A DNA stretch of 13,070 nucleotides from JASHZA01 sp035624865 (GTDB taxonomy: Bacteria > Desulfobacterota > Binatia > Binatales > Binataceae): positions 1 to 13,070 of the forward strand of contig DASPQS010000070.1 of NCBI GenBank assembly GCA_035624865.1, in the 5' to 3' direction. Shown here one piece after another: positions 1 through 5,611 of the stretch (its first letter is position 1; the number at the start of each line of letters is the position of its first letter). The position numbers and the translations under genes are program-made. Below the pieces are notes generated by a model. It had not been told where the DNA came from. It made no database searches and was given only the letters and a program-made list of their open reading frames with translations.

Positions 1-63
1 AGCGTAGAAGCGAAGGAATCCGACCTGACGGCCGGCGAATCATCGGCGGCAAAGCTCATAGAG

Positions 64-654
64 ATGTCGACGAACGGCGCCAACATTGAAACCGCTCCAA
101 AACGGGAAGAGAACGCTACGTCTATGCTGGCGCGGCAAAGCGCTCCATCCATGAAGAGTAACGTGACCCAAGACCAGCTTGCCGACGCGGTCGCGAAGGT
201 ATTTGAAGAGACCAGGAATTTCGAAAGCCGCCTCGATGAATTACGCCGGATGTTCAGCCTGGTCGAACAGGTCGGCGGTTCCGCAGAGGAACTGTTCGGA
301 CCGCTGAGGGCCTTTCACGGGCAGCTTTCTCAATTGGCGCGTTCGTTTGAGCCAATGCGGGCCTTTCAGACCCAGCTCGCGCAAATGGCAGAAACCTTCG
401 AACCGATGAAGGTGCTGCACGACCAGTTGGCACAGGTTGCTGATTCGTTCAAGGAGCATCTGGAGCAGTTGGTGCGTGCTCTCGATCCGGCCAAAGAATT
501 CCGCGAGCGTATTCTTCGGCTCGCCGCAATCTTTGAGCAGGCGAGTGAATTGCAGGGCCAGTTCCGCGATCTCTACTCGGCATTCAACGCCTCGGGAGCT
601 GACCCTGATGCGAGTGCAACCGGCGATAACGGCCGACGGGCGACCCTGCACTAG
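64..654 (+). CDS. Helical 17-residue-repeat protein of unknown function, possibly 5'-partial
   Basis: I do not recognise a named family. The 196-residue product is almost entirely amphipathic helix. After a polar, probably disordered N-terminus (about residues 1-35), residues 80-175 form successive units of 17 residues with the pattern P-(L/M/A)-(R/K)-x-(F/L)-x-x-(Q/R)-(L/I)-x-(Q/R)-(L/M/V)-A-x-(S/T/I)-F-E, broken once by an 11-residue unit (131-141). The C-terminal 20 residues are again polar. There is no signal peptide or membrane segment. A coiled-coil or stacked-helix scaffold is the most that can be inferred. The frame is open back to base 1 and neither the ATG at 64 nor those at 124 or 151 has a good ribosome site, so the true start may lie outside the window. 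The stop codon at 652-654 overlaps that of the convergent transporter gene. Confidence 0.72.
   Translation: MSTNGANIETAPKREENATSMLARQSAPSMKSNVTQDQLADAVAKVFEETRNFESRLDELRRMFSLVEQVGGSAEELFGPLRAFHGQLSQLARSFEPMRAFQTQLAQMAETFEPMKVLHDQLAQVADSFKEHLEQLVRALDPAKEFRERILRLAAIFEQASELQGQFRDLYSAFNASGADPDASATGDNGRRATLH
301..588 (+). repeat. In-gene repeat region: 17-residue (51-bp) helical units
   Basis: Residues 80-96, 97-113, 114-130, 142-158 and 159-175 of the encoded protein align as 17-residue units beginning mostly with Pro and ending in Phe-Glu/Lys/Asn. The first three are closest. The last two have diverged, suggesting old internal duplication rather than recent tandem expansion; the DNA copies are not identical. 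Confidence 0.65.
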
Positions 655-2453
655 AGAAGCGGAAGTTTCAGGCCAGCGGTGACAAGGGCGCCGCTCGCAA
701 CCCCCATCAAAGCTTCACCGGCGACAAGTCCCGCGGCGAAAAGCAAACCGGACCCACCGCCTTCGCGCTCATCGCGGCTCAGCAGTCGCGCAAGCGCACC
801 GATCATAATGGTGACGCTTAGGCCAACCGGGAGATAAAGGCCAATCGCCACGGGCATCACCGGCGTACGCCAGCGCGCGCGACGCCGTTCGAGCATCGTG
901 TCGGTCACAACCAGGATCGTGGCAATCGCCGCGCCCGCGCCTACTGTGCCCCACGGAAGTCCGCCGCGAAACACTCCTTGAGCGATCTTCGCCATCAGGA
1001 AGGCCTGCGGCGCTGCCAGGGCATGCGGACCCGCAGAGGGCGTGCCGGCGATGCCATAGGCGCGAATCAACAGGTTAAGCACCGGTGCCATTACGAACGA
1101 AGCGGCGATTGCACCGACCAGCACGGCGATTTCGAGCGCTCGCGGGGTCGCCCGGACGTGGAAACCGGTGGCGAGGTCGTGCAGTGAATCGCCCGCCATC
1201 GCAGCGGCCGTACAGACAACGGCGCCAGCTAGAATTGCGAGATGGGGACCGACGCCGGGCGCAACCCCCATCAGCTTCAGCATCAGCGCGACCGCGAGCA
1301 GGACGATGATCGTAACTCCGGAAACCGGGTTGTTGGACGCGCCAACGATTCCGCTGAGATAGCCCGCGACAGCGGTCGCGAAAAAGCCGATCAGTCCAAG
1401 GGCAATCGCGAGTATCGCGCTGATCCAGGCGCTGCCGCTCAACAGATAACAGATGACGAACACCACAGGGATACAGAGAGCGACGGCGACGAGCACGGCG
1501 GGAGAGGACAGGTCGGTCTCTTCGCGGGCCGGCGGCGCGGCTGCATGGCGCTCGCGGAACCTGCGCACGCCCTCAGCCAGTCCGCGGCCGATCGGTCCGC
1601 GCAACCGCCATAGCGTCGCCGCGCCACCTACCAGCATCGCGCCAACGCCGAGATAGCGGGTCTGTTCGCTCCACAGCTTTTGTGCGGCAGCACCCGCTTC
1701 CAGCGCGCGCAGTTCGGGATGGGCAAGACTCGCGAGCGGAACCGCTATGAGCCATCCGAACGCACCGCCGAGAAAGACGAGACTCGCGATTTCGATGCCG
1801 ACGATGTACCCGATGCCGAGCAATGCCGCGGAAAAATCCAGCGAGCCGGCGAACGCCGCACCGCCTACCCATCCCGCGGCGGAACTGGTGGCGGGGATAA
1901 TGCCCACGATGTCCTGTGCGGCTTTGAGCGAGGCTGACATAATACCTCCCCAGGCGAGGGGAGCGACGCTCCCAGCCCCGCTCTCACCGGCACGCAATAC
2001 GTGGGCACAGGCGACGCCCTCAGGGAATGGCAACCGCTCCTCCGCAATATAGGCGCGGCGCAGGAAAACCACGAGCAGGCTCCCCATCGTGCCGCCGGCA
2101 AGACAGAGCATCGTAACCTCCCAATAGGGCAGGCGGCCGCGCTGAGTCAGAATTACGAGAGCGGGGAAGGTGAAGATCGCGCCCGCGGCGACCGCCTCTC
2201 CGGCGGAGGCAATGGTTTGTACGACGTTGTTTTCGAGGATGGTCGTGCGGCCCAGCAGGCGCAGCACCGCCATCGAGATGACCGCTGCTGGGATACTCGC
2301 GGAAACGGTCATGCCGGCGTAAAGCCCGAGATATGCGTTCGCTGAGCCAAGGATTAGGGCAAGAAAGAGACCGAGAAAAAACCCGCGGACGGTGAGTTCG
2401 CGCGCAGGTGAAGCGGGCAACGGCATCTGAATCTCTGGGCTGGCTTCGGACAC
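651..2453 (-). CDS. OPT-family oligopeptide transporter
   Basis: Polytopic inner-membrane protein of 600 residues, nearly all hydrophobic helices (about 14-16 by eye), matching prokaryotic OPT-family transporters in length and motifs. The first helix carries the family-typical run ending NAYLGLYAGM, followed by the loop with ENNVVQTIASAGE and the PFPEGVACAHVL segment. A central SNNPVSGVT matches the conserved NP(I/V)SG motif. OPT proteins move oligopeptides or metal chelates by proton symport; the substrate here is unknown. The listed start is GTG at 2453 with no clear ribosome site. An in-frame ATG at 2426 with a weak AGAG in front is an alternative that keeps the whole membrane domain. It lies downstream of the rhodanese gene on the same strand (97-bp gap with its own promoter-like sequence). 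It ends by sharing CTAG with the stop of the convergent repeat protein. Confidence 0.93.
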   Translation of the reverse strand: MSEASPEIQMPLPASPARELTVRGFFLGLFLALILGSANAYLGLYAGMTVSASIPAAVISMAVLRLLGRTTILENNVVQTIASAGEAVAAGAIFTFPALVILTQRGRLPYWEVTMLCLAGGTMGSLLVVFLRRAYIAEERLPFPEGVACAHVLRAGESGAGSVAPLAWGGIMSASLKAAQDIVGIIPATSSAAGWVGGAAFAGSLDFSAALLGIGYIVGIEIASLVFLGGAFGWLIAVPLASLAHPELRALEAGAAAQKLWSEQTRYLGVGAMLVGGAATLWRLRGPIGRGLAEGVRRFRERHAAAPPAREETDLSSPAVLVAVALCIPVVFVICYLLSGSAWISAILAIALGLIGFFATAVAGYLSGIVGASNNPVSGVTIIVLLAVALMLKLMGVAPGVGPHLAILAGAVVCTAAAMAGDSLHDLATGFHVRATPRALEIAVLVGAIAASFVMAPVLNLLIRAYGIAGTPSAGPHALAAPQAFLMAKIAQGVFRGGLPWGTVGAGAAIATILVVTDTMLERRRARWRTPVMPVAIGLYLPVGLSVTIMIGALARLLSRDEREGGGSGLLFAAGLVAGEALMGVASGALVTAGLKLPLL

Positions 2454-2471
2454 GCCGCAACTATATGCGGC
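2454..2471 (-). promoter_or_regulatory. Inverted repeat in the leader of the OPT gene
   Basis: A perfect 6-bp inverted repeat, GCCGCA-N6-TGCGGC, abuts the GTG start at 2453. In the transcript it would form a short hairpin over the initiation region; as DNA it could be a small operator. If translation starts at ATG 2426 it lies further up the leader. The role is inferred only. Confidence 0.3.
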
Positions 2472-2488
2472 ATTAAAGGCCGACGTAC

Positions 2489-2517
2489 ACTATCCAACGG
2501 AGACTGTCCGGATCCAA
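2489..2517 (-). promoter_or_regulatory. Putative sigma70-like promoter of the OPT gene
   Basis: On the minus strand TTGGAT (2517-2512) and GATAGT (2494-2489) are separated by exactly 17 bases, with four of six matches to TATAAT. The TTGGA core resembles the promoter-like blocks before the thiolase and the third CoA-transferase. It would allow the transporter to be expressed independently of the rhodanese gene. Confidence 0.35.
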
Positions 2518-2550
2518 TTCCGCCCGGTAAACGATTGCCGCAGGTTTGGC

Positions 2551-3036
2551 TTATGAGTTGCTCGCGTGAGAGCCGGACACGTGGGCCGTCGGTTCGCCTG
2601 CCGCCCTCCAGCCAGCGATCCCATCGACCATCACACTTACGTCTTTGTAACCGGCTTTCACCGCCCGCCGGGCGGCCTCGTGCGAGGCCATTCAATGCGC
2701 GTTGGCGCAGTAGAAGACGAGTTTCGAGGTTTTACCGCTCGGCAGGATTGAGAGGTCGTAGTTGTTGTCGGAGCTAAGGAGGGCCGCGCTTGGAATGATG
2801 CCAAATTTCTCGCGGGTTTCCGGGCCGTTGGCGTCATAAACATGGACGCTTCGCCTATTGGCTGCCAACATCGCCTTGAGGTCCGCGACGTGAATCAGCT
2901 TGAAGGTGTTGAGGTCTCGCTGTTCACCGCCCCCCAGCATCCGGGACAGGTCAAAAGGATAGGCGGGCGCCGCAACGAAGAACGCCGCTGCCAATGTCAG
3001 CGTGATTCGGGCCAAAGCGCGCATCGTGGCTCTCAT
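2551..3036 (-). CDS. Exported rhodanese-like protein with in-frame UGA (candidate selenoprotein)
   Basis: Reading from ATG 3036 to TAA 2551 gives 161 residues if the TGA at 2694-2692 (residue 115) is read through. Residues 1-26 form a signal peptide (Arg-rich start, hydrophobic core, APAYP), so the protein should be periplasmic. A single rhodanese domain follows. It has an N-terminal motif around residues 66-84 (YDANGPETREKFGIIPSA), a beta strand into the active-site loop at 107-115 (VFYCANAH then UGA), a conserved helix ASHEAARRAVKAGY, and the C-terminal motif VMVDGIAGWRAAGEP. Relatives have C-x4-C in this loop; here the second Cys codon is replaced by UGA and everything after it is intact family sequence. 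A GGGGAG ribosome site precedes ATG 3036; the internal ATG at 3024 has none. Selenocysteine is the favoured reading. A fresh nonsense mutation (TGC/TGT to TGA) or a sequencing error remains possible. The sulfur acceptor is unknown. Confidence 0.78.
2660..2676 (-). promoter_or_regulatory. Candidate bacterial SECIS hairpin downstream of the rhodanese UGA
   Basis: In the mRNA, bases 16-32 after the UGA can fold into six G-C pairs plus a terminal G-U pair with a GGC loop. The loop begins with G and lies 22 bases after the UGA. From memory of published bacterial SECIS criteria, a G among the first two loop bases and 16-37 bases from UGA to loop are expected, so this fits. A competing perfect 6-bp hairpin (GGCCTC-N4-GAGGCC, 2674-2689) lies closer to the UGA. 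The GC-rich codons make chance hairpins common, so this is only supportive. Confidence 0.4.
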
Positions 3037-3162
3037 CGCACTGGCCTCCCCTTCGATTTGGTTAGCACATGACCGTACGCTTAGCCAATGAGGTTCTCTC
3101 GCCGCTGGCGCAGGGCAAGGCGCCGGATGATAGTTTGCAGGGAGCGCCGGACAGTGGCACAG

Positions 3163-3186
3163 TTGCCGGCACCGAAGTTTCGGCAA
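3163..3186. promoter_or_regulatory. Inverted repeats in the divergent spacer (possible operator)
   Basis: The 198-bp spacer 3037-3234 separates the divergent rhodanese and MaoC genes. It contains TTGCCG-N12-CGGCAA (3163-3186), within which CCGAA-gt-TTCGG (3172-3183) is a second perfect inverted repeat. A CATAAT at 3190-3195 just downstream resembles a -10 box for the plus-strand cluster, but TTGCCG is 21 bases away, too far for a normal -35. A dimeric regulator site next to the promoter is plausible. Nothing else is recognisable in the spacer except the GGAG ribosome site at 3224-3227 for the MaoC gene. Confidence 0.35.
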
Positions 3187-3234
3187 AGACATAATCAGCA
3201 AGATTCGGCGGAGTGGAAATGACGGAGTAGCGTT

Positions 3235-3750
3235 ATGAGTGACGACTGGCGGTCCAGAGCGCGAAAAATTCCCAAGGGCAACCTCTACGACGATTTCCGG
3301 CTTGGGCAGGTTTTCGAACACCATTGGGGCCGCACCCTGAACGAGGGCGACAATACCCTTTTCTCGACCTTGACGCTGAGCTTCAATCCCTTGTACTTCA
3401 ACGCTCCCTACGCGCGCGCGCACGGCCATCACCAGGTGGTGGTCAACCCGATGCTGGTCTTTCTTACGGTCTTTGGGCTGTCGGTCGAGGACTTGAGCGA
3501 GGCGGGCGGGCTGTTCCTGGGCGTCGACAACCTGACGTTCCATCGCAGAGTCTATCCGGGGCAGACGCTGGTCGCGCGCAGCACCGTGGTCGACAAGCGC
3601 GAATCGACGAGCCGTCCGAGACACGGGATCGTAACCTGGCATACTGAGGGATTCATGCTCGAGAACGCATCGGGCAATACCGGCGAACAAGCCCTGGTGG
3701 TTAATTTTCGGCGCTCCAATCTGATCCCGAAGCGAGGCATCGACGTATGA
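3235..3750 (+). CDS. MaoC-like hydratase, first subunit (mesaconyl-CoA hydratase-like)
   Basis: A 171-residue single hot-dog-fold protein of the MaoC/R-hydratase superfamily. These enzymes add water to enoyl-CoA esters. The segment around residues 32-60 (TLNEGDN...LTLSFNPLYFNAPYA) corresponds to the hydratase motif, with Asp39, Asn51 and Pro52 present but Tyr54 where the catalytic His is usual. The rest (HQVVVNP, VDNLTFHRRVYPGQTL) fits dicarboxyl-CoA hydratases and the MaoC proteins found beside CitE and FadE genes in actinobacteria (recalled from the M. tuberculosis Rv2498c-Rv2500c locus). Mesaconyl-CoA hydratase is usually a double hot-dog of about 340 residues, so this could be one half of a split enzyme whose partner is the second MaoC gene at 4895. 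GGAG at 3224-3227 fixes the start. The stop overlaps the next start by ATGA. Confidence 0.9.
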   Translation: MSDDWRSRARKIPKGNLYDDFRLGQVFEHHWGRTLNEGDNTLFSTLTLSFNPLYFNAPYARAHGHHQVVVNPMLVFLTVFGLSVEDLSEAGGLFLGVDNLTFHRRVYPGQTLVARSTVVDKRESTSRPRHGIVTWHTEGFMLENASGNTGEQALVVNFRRSNLIPKRGIDV

Positions 3751-4898
3751 GTTACCTCACCGAGGAACGCAAAATGATCCAGCAGACGGCGCGTGACTTC
3801 GCGATAAACGAAGTGCTGCCGGTGGCGAACAAGCTGGATCCGGTCGAGGGCGAGATCCCGATGGAGCTGCGCCGCAAAATGGCGGAACTCGGCTACTTCG
3901 GCATCCTGATTCCGGAAGAGTTCGGAGGACTCGGGCTCGGCGCCTTCGAATACGCACTGGTAACGGAGGAACTGGCGCGGGCGTGGATGAGCGTCGCGAG
4001 CATCATCGCGCGCGGCAACGGGCTGTGGGGCGGAATCAACGACGAGCAGCGCCGAAAATATTTCCCGCGGATGGCGCACGGGGAATTCCTCGGAGCCTTC
4101 TCGCTATCCGAGCCGGACGCCGGATCGGATCTCGCCAACGTTTCGTGCCGGGCCGTACGCGAGGGCGACGAATGGGTAATCAACGGCACCAAGACCTGGT
4201 GTACCTTCGCCGACGGCGCCGATTTTATCCAATTGTTCGCGCGCACCTCAACCCCGGACGAGCAGCGCCGGCACGTCGGAATCAGCCAGTTCATGATCGA
4301 AAAGGAACGCGGCAAGCTGCCTGCCGGCGTCAGCGGTTCGCCGATTCGCAAGATTGGCTATTTCGGCTGGAAGACCTGGGAGCTGCACTTCGACAACTGC
4401 CGCGTGCCGGCGACGGCGTTGATGGGACAGGAGGGGCGCGGGTTCTATGCGATGATGTCCGGGCTTGAGACCGCCCGTGTGCATACCGCCGCCCGCGCAA
4501 TCGGGCTTGCGCGGGGCGCGCTCGACGATTCGATCGTGTACGCAGGTCGGCGCGTGCAGTTCAAACGGCCCATCGCGGAGTTCCAGGCGATTCGCTTCAA
4601 ACTGGCCGAGATGGCGGCGAATATCGAGGCCGCGCGCCAGTTGATGTACTTCGTGGCGACCGAGGTGGACAGCAAACGACGCTGCGACAAGGAGGCCTCG
4701 ATGGTGAAATACTTCGCCTCCGAGATGGCCGAGCGGGTGACGAGCGAAGCGCTACAGATTCACGGCGGATACGGCTACACCAAGGACCTCGCGATCGAAC
4801 GCTACTGGCGCGACGCGCGGCTGACCAAGATCTTCGAGGGCACCTCGCAGATCCAGCTCCGGATAATTTCTGACCGGCTCCTGGGAGGAAGCGAATGA
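3747..4898 (+). CDS. Acyl-CoA dehydrogenase
   Basis: A 383-residue flavoprotein of the acyl-CoA dehydrogenase family at its usual length, catalysing alpha,beta-desaturation of an acyl-CoA with electrons passed to electron-transfer flavoprotein. The N-terminal helical domain (1-115) contains FGILIPEEFGGLGLG. The middle beta domain carries the FAD/substrate signature AFSLSEPDAGSD (117-128) and INGTKTWCT. The C-terminal helices carry QIHGGYGY (337-344) and the catalytic base Glu364 in IFEGTSQIQ. Its position between two MaoC hydratases, with ATGA overlaps on both sides, ties it to them. By context a branched or dicarboxyl-CoA substrate such as methylsuccinyl-CoA is a reasonable guess. It lacks the long N-terminal extension of characterised methylsuccinyl-CoA dehydrogenases (about 550 residues), so short branched acyl-CoAs remain possible. 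Confidence 0.95.
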   Translation: MSYLTEERKMIQQTARDFAINEVLPVANKLDPVEGEIPMELRRKMAELGYFGILIPEEFGGLGLGAFEYALVTEELARAWMSVASIIARGNGLWGGINDEQRRKYFPRMAHGEFLGAFSLSEPDAGSDLANVSCRAVREGDEWVINGTKTWCTFADGADFIQLFARTSTPDEQRRHVGISQFMIEKERGKLPAGVSGSPIRKIGYFGWKTWELHFDNCRVPATALMGQEGRGFYAMMSGLETARVHTAARAIGLARGALDDSIVYAGRRVQFKRPIAEFQAIRFKLAEMAANIEAARQLMYFVATEVDSKRRCDKEASMVKYFASEMAERVTSEALQIHGGYGYTKDLAIERYWRDARLTKIFEGTSQIQLRIISDRLLGGSE

Positions 4899-5545
4899 GT
4901 ACCGAGGCGCGCGCCCTCACCGGCAAAAACAACTATTTCGAGGACTTCACTCCGGGCGACGTTTACGAGCATGCGCGCGGCAAGACGGTCGAAGGCCTCG
5001 AGAACGTCCTAATCACGAACCTGGTGCTGAACACCGCCCAGGCCCACTTCAATGAACATCTCGCCGAGTCGCTCCCGCAGGGCCATCGCATCACGTTCGG
5101 CGGCGTTACTGCATCGATCGTGATCGGCCTTGCGATGCAGGATACTGGCGAAAACGCGCTCGAGGAACTCTCCCTCGATAAGGTGCGCTTCCGGGTGCCG
5201 GTGCTCCATGGCGATACGCTCTACGCCTTCAGCGAGGTCGTCGCCAAGGAGGAGAATCCGTCCGATGCGCGGGGCTACAAGGACGCCGGGCTCGTGCACT
5301 TCCGCCATTGGGGCGTGAACCAGCGCGGCGAGACGGTCTTTGAGGGCGAGCGCCGCGTATTGGTCAAGAAGCGCGCGTTCAGCACCGTCGGACTTGAGCT
5401 GACGGAAGCGAGGGCCGCTGTGGCCCCGCGGGACGAGCCCGGAGCAAAGCGTGCGGTGTCAAAAGCACTCAAGGCCGCGCGGGCAAAGGGGAAGGCCTCG
5501 CACGCCAGGGCGAGCACTCCTCGCCGCATTCGCAAAGGCAAGTGA
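4895..5545 (+). CDS. MaoC-like hydratase, second subunit, with basic C-terminal tail
   Basis: A hot-dog-fold hydratase of 216 residues. Residues 14-160 match the N-terminal half of mesaconyl-CoA hydratase: YFEDFTPGDVYEHARGKTV at the start, then the motif GLENVLITNLVLNTAQAHFN with Glu36 where Asp is usual and His51 retained. FGGVTASIVIGLAMQ and GVNQRGETVFEGERRVLVKKR follow, the latter very close to the family. It is probably the partner of the MaoC protein at 3235, the two replacing a fused double hot-dog enzyme. Residues from about 182 form an Ala/Lys/Arg-rich low-complexity tail unusual for this family. A strong GGAGG at 4884-4888 precedes the ATG, which overlaps the dehydrogenase stop as ATGA. 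Hydration of mesaconyl-CoA or a similar C4-C5 enoyl-CoA is inferred. Confidence 0.92.
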   Translation: MSTEARALTGKNNYFEDFTPGDVYEHARGKTVEGLENVLITNLVLNTAQAHFNEHLAESLPQGHRITFGGVTASIVIGLAMQDTGENALEELSLDKVRFRVPVLHGDTLYAFSEVVAKEENPSDARGYKDAGLVHFRHWGVNQRGETVFEGERRVLVKKRAFSTVGLELTEARAAVAPRDEPGAKRAVSKALKAARAKGKASHARASTPRRIRKGK

Positions 5546-5548
5546 ATA

Positions 5549-5572
5549 ATCAGTATTAGATATTGGACTGAT
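5549..5572. promoter_or_regulatory. Inverted repeat between second MaoC and CitE-like genes
   Basis: ATCAGT-N12-ACTGAT is a perfect 6-bp inverted repeat in a locally AT-richer 66-bp gap (5546-5611), the only real break in the first four genes of the cluster. It could be an operator or an RNA hairpin tuning expression of the lyase gene. Confidence 0.3.
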
Positions 5573-5611
5573 GTGGCCGTCGCTGTTGATTCGACGGCGG
5601 AGGGTACAAGG

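Noticed and set aside
2551..2691. Separate 46-codon gene starting at the ATG directly after the rhodanese TGA
   Set aside because: Reinitiation is conceivable, but the product would be only the C-terminal third of a rhodanese fold without its active-site loop, and no ribosome site precedes it. Read-through explains the sequence better.
2354..2695. A 113-codon minus-strand frame overlapping the rhodanese 3' end and the OPT start
   Set aside because: It is in a different frame from the rhodanese continuation, is Arg/Gly-rich without motifs and overlaps two well-supported genes.
3037..3690. Upstream extension of the rhodanese frame on the minus strand (adds about 218 codons)
   Set aside because: It would run through the MaoC gene on the other strand and bury a clear signal peptide. 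ATG 3036 has its own GGGGAG ribosome site.
5573..5611. GTG start adding 13 residues to the lyase
   Set aside because: The added residues do not match the family. The GTG overlaps the edge of an inverted repeat and lacks a ribosome site, whereas ATG 5612 has GGAGGG at ideal spacing.
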